Source: SVTX01 sp045538195
Lineage (GTDB): Bacteria > Bacillota > Clostridia > Oscillospirales > CAG-272
DNA: 64,000 nt
NCBI GenBank assembly: GCA_045538195.1
Contig: JAZSRA010000055.1
Coordinates: 6,245-70,244, forward strand
Direction: 5' to 3'
The notes beneath the pieces are model-generated. The model had not been told where the DNA came from, ran no database searches, and saw only the letters and a list, made by a program, of their open reading frames with translations. This document shows, piece by piece, positions 16,235-25,892 of this stretch (position 1 is the first letter of the stretch; every line of letters begins with the position of its first letter). Made by a program: the position numbers and the translations under genes.

Positions 16235-19200
16235 TCACTCATACAGCTTGCCCATTTTCTGGAGTCTGTCGTACTTAGCTTTAGCGTTTGCTTCAGCCTT
16301 AGCGAAGAGAGCAGCAGCTCTTTCGGGGTTGGACTGTGCAAGACGAGCGTAACGGGTCTCGCTCTTAATGAAGTCTACGTAGTTACCGGTAGGCTCCTTA
16401 GAGTCGATGATCAGCTTGTTAGACTCGAGAGTGGGGTTGTATCTGAACGTCTGCCAGTAGCCTGCCTCAACTGCCTTCTTCATTTCGAGCTGGCAGTTCT
16501 GCATGCCGCCCTTAACACCGTGCATCTCACAAGGAGCGTAACCGATGATAAGAGAAGGACCGTTATATGCCTCAGCCTCGGTAAGAGCCTTGAGGAGCTG
16601 GTTCATATCGTAGCCCATAGCAACCTGAGCGGTGTAAACGTAGCCGTAGGACATAGCGATCTCTGCAAGATTCTTCTTGCCGATTGCCTTACCTGCTGCT
16701 GCGAACTGAGCAACCTGACCGATGTTGGAAGCCTTGGAAGCCTGTCCACCGGTGTTGGAGTAAACCTCGGTATCGAATACGAAGATGTTTACGTTCTCGC
16801 CGGAAGCAAGTACGTGGTCAAGACCGCCGAAGCCGATATCGTATGCCCAACCGTCACCACCGAAGATCCACATGGACTTCTTGTTGAGGTAGTTCTTTTC
16901 AGCGAGAACAGCGGGAGCAACAGGGCAGCCTGCCTCTGCAGCCTTCTCAAGCTCAACGATAAGAGCCTTGGTAGCCTTCTCGTTAGCGGCGCCGTCGTCG
17001 AGAGTAGCGAGGTACTCGTCAGCAGCAGCCTTGAACTCAGCGCTTGCCTTGTCGGAAGCAGCCATTTCCTTAACCTGAGCGATAAGTCTCTCGCGGATAG
17101 CCTTCTGACCGAGGTACATACCGAGACCGTGTTCTGCGTTGTCCTCAAAGAGGGAGTTAGCCCAAGCGGGACCTCTGCCTGACTCCTTGTTTACAGTGTA
17201 AGGAGTAGAGGGAGCGGAGCCACCCCAGATGGAAGAACAACCGGTAGCGTTGGAGATATACATTCTCTCACCGAAGAGCTGTGTTACGAGACGAGCGTAA
17301 GAGGTCTCGGCACAACCTGCGCAAGAGCCGGAGAATTCAAGCAGGGGCTGCTTGAACTGCGAACCCTTAACAGTGGTGTTGATGATCTCAGGCTTTTCTG
17401 CTACGTTAGCAACAGCGTAATCGAATGCTGCCTGCTGGTCTGCCTGAGTTGCCTGAGGAACCATACGGAGAGCGTAAGCCGAAGCATCAGCCTTTTCACC
17501 TGCGGCAGCAGCCTTCTTGTCTGCATTTGCGTTAACGGGACAAGCCTTTACGCAGAGGGTACAACCCATACAGTCAAGGGGAGAAACAGCCATGGTGAAC
17601 TTGTAGTTGGTCTTGATAACGGGCTTCGCGCAGAACTTGGTGGATTCGGGAGCCTGAGCAGCCTCCTCCTCGGTCATAGCGAAGGGACGGATAGTTGCGT
17701 GAGGACATACGAAAGCACAGCTGTTACACTGAATGCACTTGTCGGGATTCCACTCGGGAACCATAACGGCAACGCCTCTCTTTTCGTAAGCGGCAGAACC
17801 CTGAGGGAACTGACCGTCAACGTATGCTTCGAATGCGGAAACAGGGAGACTGTCACCCTTCATAGAGTTGGTGGGGTTAACAACGTTGTTAACGAAATCA
17901 ACGAGGTCAGCACGATTACCGGTTACGAGAGCTGCGGGAGCGTCTGCTTCGCAGTTAGCCCAATCAGCGGGAACGTCTACCTTAACGAAAGCGTCAGCGC
18001 CTGCGTCGATAGCGGCATAGTTGAGGTCAACCATAGCCTGTCCCTTCTTGATGTAGGACTTGTATGCCATCTTCTTCATGTACTCGATAGCTTCCTTGGC
18101 GGGAAGGATCTTTGCAAGCGCGAAGAATGCGGACTGAAGAATGGTGTTCTTAACCTTAGCGTTACCGATCTGCTTGATAGCAAGGCTGGTAGCGTCGATG
18201 GTGTAGAAGTTTACGTTGTTCTTTGCAAGGTACTGCTTAACAGCTGCGGGAAGGTGAGCGGAAAGCTCCTCTACGCCGTTCCACTGGCAGTCAAGAAGGA
18301 ATGTACCGCCGGGCTTAACGTCGGAAACCATGTCGTACTTCTTGAGGTATGCCTGGTTGTGGCAAGCTACGAAGTCAGCCTTGTTGATGTAGTAAGGAGA
18401 CTTGATGGGGGAGTCACCGAAACGAAGGTGAGAAATGGTGATACCGCCGGTCTTCTTGGAGTCATACTGGAAATATGCCTGGATATACTTGTCGGTGTGG
18501 TCACCGATGATCTTGATGGAGTTCTTGTTAGCACCAACGGTACCGTCTCCGCCGAGACCCCAGAACTTGCAAGCGATAGTGCCGGCAGGAGCGGTGTCGG
18601 GAGCAGGCTTCTCGTCGAGAGAAAGACCGGTAACGTCATCTACGATACCAATGGTAAAGTTAGCCTTGGGAGCCTCTGCCGCAAGATTCTCGTAAACTGC
18701 GAAAATGGATGCGGGAGTGGTGTCCTTGGAACCAAGTCCGTAACGGCCGCCAACGACCTTGATGTCGCCTCTGTTCTGAGTAGCGAGAGAGGTAACAACG
18801 TCGAGGTAGAGAGGCTCACCGAGAGAGCCGGGTTCCTTGGATCTGTCGAGAACCGTGATCTTCTTAACTGTTGCGGGGATAGCAGCAGCGAGCTTGTCCG
18901 CGCAGAAAGGACGGTAAAGTCTAAACTTAACGAGACCGACCTTTTCACCGTTTGCGTTCATGTAGTCGATAACTTCCTCAATAACGTCGCAAACAGAACC
19001 CATAGCAACGATTACTCTCTCTGCGTCGGGAGCGCCGTAGTAGTTGAAGAGCTGGTAGTTGGTACCGATCTTCTCGTTTACCTTACCCATGTATTCCTCA
19101 ACGATAGCGGGAAGAGCATCGTAGTACTTGTTACAAGCCTCTCTGTTCTGGAAGAAGATATCGCCGTTCTGAGCGGTACCGCGGAGAGCGGGCTTGTTAG

Positions 19201-19834
19201 GATTGAGAGCGTGAGCGCGGAAAGCTGCAACAGCGTCCTTGTCAAGCATCTCCTCGAGGTCAGCGTAGTCCCAAGCCTCGATCTTCTGGATCTCGTGAGA
19301 AGTACGGAAGCCGTCGAAGAAGTTAAGGAAGGGAACTCTGCCCTTGATAGCAGAAAGGTGAGCAACCGCACCGAGGTCCATAACCTCCTGGGGGTTGGTG
19401 TCAGCCAGCATAGCGAAACCTGTCTGACGGCAAGCGTAAACGTCGGAGTGGTCGCCGAAGATGTTCAGCGCGTGGGACGCTACGCAACGAGCGGAAACGT
19501 GGAATACACCGGGAAGAAGCTCACCGGCGATCTTATACATGTTGGGGGTCATCAGAAGAAGACCCTGAGAAGCGGTATAAGTGGTGGTGAGAGCGCCGGA
19601 TGCGAGAGAACCGTGAACGGTACCTGCCGCGCCTGCCTCGGACTCCATTTCAATAACGTTAACGGTAGTTCCAAAAACGTTTTTGAGACCCTGAGCTGCC
19701 CACTGATCGGTGTAGTCAGCCATAGGGCTGGAAGGTGTGATGGGGTAGATACCCGCAACTTCTGTGAAAGCGTAGCTTACGTGGGCGGCAGCCTGGTTAC
19801 CGTCCATGGAAAGCTTTTTTCTTTCGATTGCCAT
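16235..19834 (-). CDS. nifJ: Pyruvate:ferredoxin (flavodoxin) oxidoreductase, single-chain
   Basis: Converts pyruvate and CoA to acetyl-CoA and CO2, reducing ferredoxin; the central step of clostridial fermentation. The 1199-residue chain has the usual fused domain order: alpha (YAFTEVAGIYPITPSSPMAD), gamma, a ferredoxin domain with two 4Fe-4S motifs (CIQCNSCAFVCP and CMGCTLCVKACP), and a C-terminal thiamine-binding domain with GCAET and GDGWAYDIGFGGLDHVL. The start at 19834 is set by AGGAGGT nine nt upstream; an upstream in-frame ATG would add 15 residues with no match to the family. Promoter at 19935-19963. Malic enzyme at 12313 could supply pyruvate. Confidence 0.97.
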   Translation of the reverse strand: MAIERKKLSMDGNQAAAHVSYAFTEVAGIYPITPSSPMADYTDQWAAQGLKNVFGTTVNVIEMESEAGAAGTVHGSLASGALTTTYTASQGLLLMTPNMYKIAGELLPGVFHVSARCVASHALNIFGDHSDVYACRQTGFAMLADTNPQEVMDLGAVAHLSAIKGRVPFLNFFDGFRTSHEIQKIEAWDYADLEEMLDKDAVAAFRAHALNPNKPALRGTAQNGDIFFQNREACNKYYDALPAIVEEYMGKVNEKIGTNYQLFNYYGAPDAERVIVAMGSVCDVIEEVIDYMNANGEKVGLVKFRLYRPFCADKLAAAIPATVKKITVLDRSKEPGSLGEPLYLDVVTSLATQNRGDIKVVGGRYGLGSKDTTPASIFAVYENLAAEAPKANFTIGIVDDVTGLSLDEKPAPDTAPAGTIACKFWGLGGDGTVGANKNSIKIIGDHTDKYIQAYFQYDSKKTGGITISHLRFGDSPIKSPYYINKADFVACHNQAYLKKYDMVSDVKPGGTFLLDCQWNGVEELSAHLPAAVKQYLAKNNVNFYTIDATSLAIKQIGNAKVKNTILQSAFFALAKILPAKEAIEYMKKMAYKSYIKKGQAMVDLNYAAIDAGADAFVKVDVPADWANCEADAPAALVTGNRADLVDFVNNVVNPTNSMKGDSLPVSAFEAYVDGQFPQGSAAYEKRGVAVMVPEWNPDKCIQCNSCAFVCPHATIRPFAMTEEEAAQAPESTKFCAKPVIKTNYKFTMAVSPLDCMGCTLCVKACPVNANADKKAAAAGEKADASAYALRMVPQATQADQQAAFDYAVANVAEKPEIINTTVKGSQFKQPLLEFSGSCAGCAETSYARLVTQLFGERMYISNATGCSSIWGGSAPSTPYTVNKESGRGPAWANSLFEDNAEHGLGMYLGQKAIRERLIAQVKEMAASDKASAEFKAAADEYLATLDDGAANEKATKALIVELEKAAEAGCPVAPAVLAEKNYLNKKSMWIFGGDGWAYDIGFGGLDHVLASGENVNIFVFDTEVYSNTGGQASKASNIGQVAQFAAAGKAIGKKNLAEIAMSYGYVYTAQVAMGYDMNQLLKALTEAEAYNGPSLIIGYAPCEMHGVKGGMQNCQLEMKKAVEAGYWQTFRYNPTLESNKLIIDSKEPTGNYVDFIKSETRYARLAQSNPERAAALFAKAEANAKAKYDRLQKMGKLYE

Positions 19835-19934
19835 GTTTGCAATACCTCCTGAAAGTTTATTAAAATTTTTTAAAAACAAAAAATTGAGCGGATCCTACGT
19901 CCAAAATCAAAAAGGGCGCAGTAATCCACCATTA

Positions 19935-19963
19935 ATAATATCACATTTTGCTCCAAAAGTAAA
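19935..19963 (-). promoter_or_regulatory. Sigma-A promoter of nifJ
   Basis: On the minus strand TTTACT, 17 nt, TATTAT, giving a leader of about 95 nt before the nifJ ATG. Confidence 0.65.
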
Positions 19964-20120
19964 TAGATTTTAGAAAAAAACCGATATTTTATTAACAAAA
20001 ATTCGAACTTTTTATTGGTTGGTAGGGCAAAATGCGACAAAAATGAATAATTATTAGATTTTTTGCAAAAAAAAGCATATCAAAAAAGGAAAGTTCGTGT
20101 CATATCGTTAAAAATTGCAG

Positions 20121-20150
20121 TTGACAAAAGGATACGAAATGAAGTATAAT
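20121..20150 (+). promoter_or_regulatory. Sigma-A promoter of the M18 aminopeptidase operon
   Basis: TTGACA, 18 nt, TATAAT, about 40 nt before the ATG at 20192. Confidence 0.8.
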
Positions 20151-20191
20151 AAAAATGTAAAAAACACCTGTTTTAAGAAACGGAGACTTAT

Positions 20192-21475
20192 ATGAATAAA
20201 AATCTGATCGATTATATCGCAAGCTGCCCCACGGCGTATCACGCTTGCGCTCACACTGCCGAGATCTTGAAGAACGCGGGATACAAGGAGCTTTTTGAAG
20301 CTGAGATTTGGAAAATAAAGGCGGGACGCGGATATTTCGTCAGACGAAACTGCTCGTCTATCATCGCTTTCCGTACCCCCAGCGCAGACGCGACAGGCTT
20401 TATGATCACCGCGTCACACTCTGACAGTCCCTGCCTCAAGATCAAGGAAAACCCCGAGATCGCGGACAAGTATTACGTCAAGCTTTCCACCGAGACCTAC
20501 GGCGGAATGATATATTCTTCTTGGCTTGACCGTCCCCTTGCCGTTGCGGGCAGAGTGACCGTCAAGACCGAAAAAGGAATTGAAGTAAGACTCGTTGACA
20601 CCAAAGACCCCGTGGCTCTGATTCCCAACGTGGCGATCCACATGAACCGTCAAGTCAACAGCGGTATGAACTACAACGCGGCGGTCGATATGCTCCCTCT
20701 TTACGGCGGAGAAAAAGACAGCTTTAAGAGCCGCATCGCGTCCTTGGCGGGAGCGGGAGTTGAGGATATTGTCACAACAGACCTTTTTCTTTACAATCCC
20801 CAAAAGGGTTACGAGTGGGGCGGCTACGTCAGCGCCCCCAGACTTGACGACCTTCAATGCGCCTTCAGCGCTCTGACCGCCTTCGTTGAGTCGGCAGACG
20901 CGCTTGTAGTCAGCTCGTCGATCCCCGTATACGCCCTTTTCGACAACGAGGAGGTGGGAAGTCAGACCAAGCAGGGCGCGGCGTCCACTTTCCTTTACGA
21001 GGTTCTTTCAAGAGCGGCGACCGCCCTCGGCAAGGATTTCTCCTGCCTTGTGGCAAATAGCTTTATGGTCTCCTGCGACAACGCCCACGCATCTCACCCC
21101 AATCACCCCGAGTACTCCGACAAAAACCACACCGTTTATATGAACGAGGGTATCGTCATCAAATATAACGCAAATCAAAAATACACCAGCGACGCGGTGT
21201 CGGCGGCGCTCTTTAAGCTTATCTGCGATGAAGCGAAAGCTCCCGTCCAGTATTACGCAAACCGCGCCGATATGGCAGGCGGCTCAACCCTCGGTAACAT
21301 CGCGAACACTCAGGTCTCTCTCAACACCGTGGATATTGGTCTGCCCCAGCTTGCTATGCACTCGTCCTTTGAGACGGCAGGCAAGAAGGACACGAAATAT
21401 CTGATCCGCGCCCTTAGCGTGTTCTATACTAAAGCGATCAAGGTAGAGGAGGGAAAATGCATCCGTTACTTTTAA
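20192..21475 (+). CDS. apeB: M18 family aminopeptidase
   Basis: A dodecameric-type zinc aminopeptidase that removes N-terminal residues from peptides. The 427 residues contain the family metal ligands and catalytic motifs in order: ITASHSDSPCLKIK, RLDDLQCAFSAL, FDNEEVGSQTKQGA, CDNAHASHPNHPEYSDK and the C-terminal MAGGSTLGN and LAMHSSFETAG. There is no signal peptide, so it acts on cytoplasmic peptides. Its last 19 nt overlap the start of the TauE-like permease gene, so the two are translationally coupled. Shine-Dalgarno CGGAGA. Confidence 0.95.
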   Translation: MNKNLIDYIASCPTAYHACAHTAEILKNAGYKELFEAEIWKIKAGRGYFVRRNCSSIIAFRTPSADATGFMITASHSDSPCLKIKENPEIADKYYVKLSTETYGGMIYSSWLDRPLAVAGRVTVKTEKGIEVRLVDTKDPVALIPNVAIHMNRQVNSGMNYNAAVDMLPLYGGEKDSFKSRIASLAGAGVEDIVTTDLFLYNPQKGYEWGGYVSAPRLDDLQCAFSALTAFVESADALVVSSSIPVYALFDNEEVGSQTKQGAASTFLYEVLSRAATALGKDFSCLVANSFMVSCDNAHASHPNHPEYSDKNHTVYMNEGIVIKYNANQKYTSDAVSAALFKLICDEAKAPVQYYANRADMAGGSTLGNIANTQVSLNTVDIGLPQLAMHSSFETAGKKDTKYLIRALSVFYTKAIKVEEGKCIRYF

Positions 21476-22239
21476 AGATCATAGTCTGCTTTATTGCGGG
21501 CGCGGGCGCGGGTATAGGAACGGGATTTGCGGGGATGAGCGCGGCGGCGGTCATAGGTCCTATGCTTATCACCTTTCTTGATATGCCCGCATACGCAGCG
21601 GTAGGAGTAGGACTTGCAAGCGACGTGCTGGCAAGCGCGGTCAGTGCCTATACCTATAAGAAAAACAACAATCTTGACATCAAAAATGGGCTGATAATGA
21701 TGGCGTGCGTGCTTATGTTTACCGCCGTGGGCAGCTTTGCGGCAAGCTTTCTTCCCAACGCTACCATGGGAACATTCTCGGTCTTTATGACTATGATACT
21801 GGGAATAAAATTTATTGTGAAGCCGGTCATGACCACCAAGGAGGCAATGCTCGGCGTGTCCAAAAAGAAAAGGATCATTCAGTCGGTCATCTGCGGCACG
21901 TTTATAGGATTTATCTGCGGATTTGTCGGCGCGGGCGGAGGAATGATGATGCTTCTGGTGCTTACAAGCGTCCTTGGCTACGAATTGAAGACCGCCGTCG
22001 GTACCAGCGTTTTCATAATGTCATTTACAGCTCTCACGGGATCGGTCAGCCACTTCGCCTTCGACGGAATTCCCGACCTTACGGTGCTGATACTCTGTAT
22101 CGTCTTTACCTTTGCTTGGGCGCGCATAGCCGCTATCATCGCCAACCGCGCGCAAACCAAGACCCTTAACCGAGTGACGGGTGCGGTGCTTATCGCTCTC
22201 GGAGTAGTAGTGCTGTCTGTTGAATTTTTTATAAAATGA
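21457..22239 (+). CDS. TauE/SafE family sulfite/organic anion exporter-like permease
   Basis: A 260-residue membrane protein with about eight helices and two inverted repeats, each carrying a glycine-rich motif: GAGAGIGTGFAGMSAAAVIGP and GFVGAGGGMMMLLVLTSVLGY. These are the signature of the TauE/SafE family, whose members move sulfite, sulfoacetate and other small anions. The substrate is unknown. The gene overlaps the aminopeptidase by 19 nt and its GGAGG lies inside that gene. A terminator follows at 22290-22351. Confidence 0.85.
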   Translation: MHPLLLKIIVCFIAGAGAGIGTGFAGMSAAAVIGPMLITFLDMPAYAAVGVGLASDVLASAVSAYTYKKNNNLDIKNGLIMMACVLMFTAVGSFAASFLPNATMGTFSVFMTMILGIKFIVKPVMTTKEAMLGVSKKKRIIQSVICGTFIGFICGFVGAGGGMMMLLVLTSVLGYELKTAVGTSVFIMSFTALTGSVSHFAFDGIPDLTVLILCIVFTFAWARIAAIIANRAQTKTLNRVTGAVLIALGVVVLSVEFFIK

Positions 22240-22289
22240 TCTACTATCATAAAACCACTTGATTTTCAAGCGGTCTTTGACTGCCAAAC

Positions 22290-22351
22290 AATAAAAACCA
22301 AGCCGATAATGAACTAAATGAGGTTCACTCCGTAACGGCTTGGTTTTTATT
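22290..22351. terminator. Bidirectional terminator
   Basis: AATAAAAACCAAGCCG and CGGCTTGGTTTTTATT form a perfect 16-bp stem with a 30-nt loop and T-runs on both strands. Confidence 0.8.
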
Positions 22352-22362
22352 ATATATGCTTG

Positions 22363-22452
22363 TTATTCCCACTCGCTTAAATTAGCATTATATTGAGTGA
22401 ATTCAGGTCTTTCCGCGCGGTTTTTCGGGGGATTTGACTGCCATTTTCCGCT
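22363..22452 (-). pseudogene. 29-codon remnant ending ...NLSEWE, possible tail of a lost gene
   Basis: On the minus strand an open stretch without start codon ends in KNRAERPEFTQYNANLSEWE and a stop. An in-frame stop bounds it upstream, next to GGTATCA palindromes. It looks like the C-terminal end of a gene, perhaps an integrase, left after deletion of the rest. The evidence is only its position, lack of a start, and resemblance of the neighbouring palindromes to attachment sites. Confidence 0.25.
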
Positions 22453-22477
22453 TTATCTATGGAGTCTACGAAAAAAC

Positions 22478-22545
22478 GGTATCAAAATGGTATCAATGAT
22501 ACCACCCGGAAAACACGGCTTTCCTACGGTATCCATTATACCATA
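22478..22545. repeat. GGTATCA palindrome cluster
   Basis: GGTATCA occurs at 22478 and 22489, and TGGTATCAATGATACCA at 22488-22504 is a perfect palindrome. ACGGTATCC and ATTATACCAT follow. Such clusters are found as recombinase binding sites or operators. It lies beside the gene remnant at 22363. Confidence 0.4.
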
Positions 22546-22614
22546 AAATCAGAATAAATACAAGAGGTTTGCGAAGCTTTTGCAAATTAAGAATAAAATA
22601 TGTTGGATTGATAA

Positions 22615-24510
22615 TCATTCAAATCTTGCCATATCTTCGGTTAACCATTCATATATATAATTAAACTGTTTTTTGGCATATGTAATATTCTCTTCAGATG
22701 GCGTGTATGAATATGAATGATTTACTACACAGCGATTTAATGTTAAAGCGATTGTTGGCGAATAGTTTATGTTGGAACATTCAACTGTATAATAGCTTCC
22801 GTCACTCCATTCATACTTAAATTCAAACTTGAAATTGTCAAAACCCTTTTGATGATCGTAGTAACCATAAAACGAAATTGTACGTCTTCCTCCGTCAGAC
22901 CAATAATGCTCTCCGTTGTAACTCATCCACCCGTCTGTTCCGACCAAAAGGGTTTGAGTTGAACTGAAGGCTTTATCGTTAATATTAACGCCTTCATCTT
23001 CCCACTCATACATATAAGCAAATGTACCATCTTCGAAAAAGAATTTCTCTGTTAGTCCATTCGCTTCATCTGCTTTTGCCTCGTTAAAATAGCCAATGTA
23101 TACCTTCTCGTGCTGATGAAACCGGTCTTGTAAGGATATTAAATCTTTTTCGTTTGTGTTTTGCAAAAGATTGTTAAAGTTAAATGCACTTATTGCAGCA
23201 CCGCTAATAAAGTTGTCATTTTTATCTGTCCAACCAAGAGTGGTGATACCTATCACCTCGAGATTTTCGTTTGTTAAAATGCCACCACTACTACCAGGCG
23301 CAATATAACTCGACGAACAAATATAAGAGTTTCCGCTGTATAGCTTTTCGTACAAATCGCTCCATCTCTCTGTTACCACACCTTCTTCAATGACTAATTC
23401 CGTGGAAGAATGAGGATAACCGATAGAGTAGGTGATCTCGCCGATCTCATAAGTTAAATCGATGGAAATATCATTGTAATATGAAGAAATTGTACTGTAA
23501 TTATCGATTTTGCCTATATAAATATCTTTGTCTATGTGGTAATATGTTCCCTCATTAATATTCAAATATGTGAATGATTCACCGGTAGCATTGTTAGGAA
23601 TATTGAATATTGCTTGGGCATAATATGCATCTTCCATTACGTGTGCATTTGTTATAAACCATCCTTGGTCATTAAATACAAATGCACTTCCCGTAGCAAT
23701 CGGTACTTCTCCTAAATCCATTACGATAATTTGAAAAACATTCCCTAAAAAATATGTTTCTTGAGGGATACGATACGCACAATAAATATTATCAGCATCT
23801 CCATCTATCCACTCTATGTAATCCCATTTTTCGGTGTCATCGGGAAGAGTAATGCTTGTTGGTTTCTGGCCTTCCTCTATATATTCTTCAAATATTACAG
23901 ACATATCTGCATCGTACCAAATATAATGAACATCATTATCGGAAATTGCATCTCGCTCATTACATACTTCACACACCCCTTTGACATATTTGTGGCTTGG
24001 GGGTATAACGATTTGTTCTTGAATAATCTCTTGGCAAACGCTACAATGTGTTCCTTCCGTCTTGCCATCTGTAGTACAAGTTGGAGGAACTGCGACGTCG
24101 ATGACAGAACTATGTCCACTTGCGGCAATCGTAGTTTGGGCGACGATTACTATGTTACAGGTACTACAATGGCTTCCTGCTGTTTTACCATCAACCAGAC
24201 AAGTGGCGGGAACGGCATCATCAACCTCTTCTGTATGTCCTAATGCTGGAATTTGCGAATATTCCGAAAAGCCACACGAACTACAAGTTCTCGTTTGCAT
24301 TCCTTGAGCAGTGCAAGAGGGCAGAGTCGTTACACTCCATGTTAAAAACGAATGCGAGTGTTCTCCGTTGCCTGTTTCGTTTTCGCTGATGTTAGTATTT
24401 TCACTTCCATTATCATTGTTGCCATTATCGTCACATGCTGTGAAGCACAGAAAAAAGGAAATCGACAACATCAGGATCACAATAATCAATAAAGACTTTT
24501 TTATATGCAT
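22615..24510 (-). CDS. Secreted trypsin-like serine protease lipoprotein with cysteine-rich repeats
   Basis: A 631-residue lipoprotein. The start at 24510 has GGAGGT seven nt upstream. The signal peptide ends in the lipobox FTAC. Residues about 50-200 hold repeats of the form C-x4-G-x5-C-x2-C...GH (TCTAQGMQTRTCSSCGFSEY, then two more copies), also found in the 1201-aa, 459-aa and 2032-aa proteins here. A trypsin-fold domain follows: GSAFVFNDQGWFITNAHVME (catalytic His), a likely catalytic Asp in YNDISIDLTYE, and the serine motif APGSSGGILTNENLEVIGITTLGW. The C-terminal 180 residues are unassigned beta-rich sequence. The gene has a weaker, more AT-rich base composition than its neighbours and lies beside an apparent excision scar, so transfer is possible. 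Confidence 0.85.
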   Translation of the reverse strand: MHIKKSLLIIVILMLSISFFLCFTACDDNGNNDNGSENTNISENETGNGEHSHSFLTWSVTTLPSCTAQGMQTRTCSSCGFSEYSQIPALGHTEEVDDAVPATCLVDGKTAGSHCSTCNIVIVAQTTIAASGHSSVIDVAVPPTCTTDGKTEGTHCSVCQEIIQEQIVIPPSHKYVKGVCEVCNERDAISDNDVHYIWYDADMSVIFEEYIEEGQKPTSITLPDDTEKWDYIEWIDGDADNIYCAYRIPQETYFLGNVFQIIVMDLGEVPIATGSAFVFNDQGWFITNAHVMEDAYYAQAIFNIPNNATGESFTYLNINEGTYYHIDKDIYIGKIDNYSTISSYYNDISIDLTYEIGEITYSIGYPHSSTELVIEEGVVTERWSDLYEKLYSGNSYICSSSYIAPGSSGGILTNENLEVIGITTLGWTDKNDNFISGAAISAFNFNNLLQNTNEKDLISLQDRFHQHEKVYIGYFNEAKADEANGLTEKFFFEDGTFAYMYEWEDEGVNINDKAFSSTQTLLVGTDGWMSYNGEHYWSDGGRRTISFYGYYDHQKGFDNFKFEFKYEWSDGSYYTVECSNINYSPTIALTLNRCVVNHSYSYTPSEENITYAKKQFNYIYEWLTEDMARFE

Positions 24511-24707
24511 GGTGTTACCTCCATAATTCAAAGGTGTTTTTTATAACGAAAATGTACCGAGAAATGCGATTCTCTTCCGTAGAGACACAACTCACATTAT
24601 ACAGAAATATATCAAACCGTTGTCAAAAGTGTTGTCACACAAATTTATAAAATGTGCAAAAAGTGGCTTGGGATAAGGCTTCCAAGCCACTTATAAGCCT
24701 TATTGTA

Positions 24708-25706
24708 TTATTCCCACTCGATAGTGCCTGTGGGCTTAGGCGTAATATCATAGAGAACTCTATTGATACCCTCGACCTCGGAGGTGATACGAGCGCAGAT
24801 CTTGTTAAGAACCGCGTAGGGTATCTCCTCGATGGTTGCGGTCATAGCGTCCTTGGTGTTGACGGCGCGGATGATCGCGGGCCAGCCCTCATAACGGCTA
24901 TCGTCCTTAACGCCGACGCTCTTGATGTCGGGAATGACTACGAAATACTGCCATACCTTCTCGGCAAGACCGCAGACGTCGAACTCCTCGCGCAAAATTG
25001 CGTCTGCCTCGCGGAGAGCGTGGAGACGGTCACGGGTGATAGCGCCAAGACATCTTACTCCAAGTCCGGGACCGGGGAAGGGCTGACGGTAAACCATAGC
25101 GTGGGGAAGTCCCAGAGCCTCGCCGACTACTCTTACCTCGTCCTTGAAAAGGAGCTTTATGGGTTCGCAAAGCTCAAACTGAAGGTCCTCGGGAAGTCCG
25201 CCAACATTGTGATGAGACTTGACCGCCTTCTTGCCCTCTGCCGCCTTTACGCTCTCAAGAATGTCGGGGTAGATAGTACCCTGCGCCAGAAATTCGATGC
25301 CTTCGAGCTTTCTTGCTTCTTCAGCGAATATTTCAATAAATTCTTTACCGATGATCTTTCTCTTGGTCTCGGGGTCGGAAACACCTGCCAGAAGATCAAG
25401 ATAACGGTCGGTTGCGTCGATGTAGATAAGGTTTGCGTCAAGGTTCTTGCCGAATATGTCGATAACAGCCTCGCTTTCGCCTTTTCTCATAAGTCCGTGG
25501 TTTACGTGTACGCAAACCAGCTGCTTGCCGATTGCCTTTATAAGAAGTGCCGCAACGACCGAGGAGTCAACTCCTCCGGAGAGGGCAAGAAGCACCTTCT
25601 TGTCGCCAACCTGCGCGCGGATCTCTTTTACCTGCTCGTCAATGAACGCATTGGCAAGCTCAAAATTTGTAATTCTTTCCATTGTTTCGGGACGAACGTT
25701 GCTCAT
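24708..25706 (-). CDS. guaA: GMP synthase ATP-pyrophosphatase subunit, without amidotransferase domain
   Basis: Converts XMP to GMP using ATP and ammonia. The 332-residue protein begins directly with the ATP pyrophosphatase domain: LLALSGGVDSSVVAALL is the P-loop, CVHVNHGLMRKGE follows, and the C-terminal dimerisation domain has PFPGPGLGVRCLG and ends TPKPTGTIEWE. Usual bacterial GuaA is about 510-520 residues with a class I glutamine amidotransferase domain in front. Here a good Shine-Dalgarno site (AGAAAGGA) and a palindromic repeat precede the ATG, so the domain is truly absent from this gene. The archaeal two-subunit GuaAa/GuaAb arrangement is the known precedent. A separate amidotransferase gene is not in the window. 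Confidence 0.93.
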   Translation of the reverse strand: MSNVRPETMERITNFELANAFIDEQVKEIRAQVGDKKVLLALSGGVDSSVVAALLIKAIGKQLVCVHVNHGLMRKGESEAVIDIFGKNLDANLIYIDATDRYLDLLAGVSDPETKRKIIGKEFIEIFAEEARKLEGIEFLAQGTIYPDILESVKAAEGKKAVKSHHNVGGLPEDLQFELCEPIKLLFKDEVRVVGEALGLPHAMVYRQPFPGPGLGVRCLGAITRDRLHALREADAILREEFDVCGLAEKVWQYFVVIPDIKSVGVKDDSRYEGWPAIIRAVNTKDAMTATIEEIPYAVLNKICARITSEVEGINRVLYDITPKPTGTIEWE

Positions 25707-25729
25707 ATGTTTTCCTTTCTGAAGGATGC

Positions 25730-25790
25730 GAGCGGGGAAACCCTTTTGGGCAAAAGGGTTTCCCCGCGCCCCTTCCTAAAACCTTCGAAA
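25730..25790. repeat. Dispersed palindromic repeat (member 2)
   Basis: GCGGGGAAACCCTTTT (25732-25747) and its exact inverse at 25752-25767 form a 16-bp stem, with a right flank GCCCCTTCCTAAAACC. It lies between guaA and the CofE-like gene. Confidence 0.7.
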
Positions 25791-25820
25791 AATTGGTTTT
25801 ATTATAAAATGCAATATAAT

Positions 25821-25878
25821 TTTTTGGGTAAGTTTTGAGGGGTGTGGGGAACTTTTTCAAAAGTTACCCGCGCGCATC
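25821..25878. repeat. Dispersed palindromic repeat (member 3, diverged)
   Basis: GGGGAACTTTTTC with AAAAGTTACCC, preceded by the flank GTTTTGAGGGGTGTG. It is close to the stop codon of the CofE-like gene and probably acts as its terminator. Confidence 0.55.
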
Positions 25879-25892
25879 CCAATCGCATCCTA

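Noticed and set aside
17699..19852. A 717-residue open frame on the plus strand opposite nifJ
   Set aside because: It is the complement of a highly expressed, codon-biased gene; no start site and no family match.
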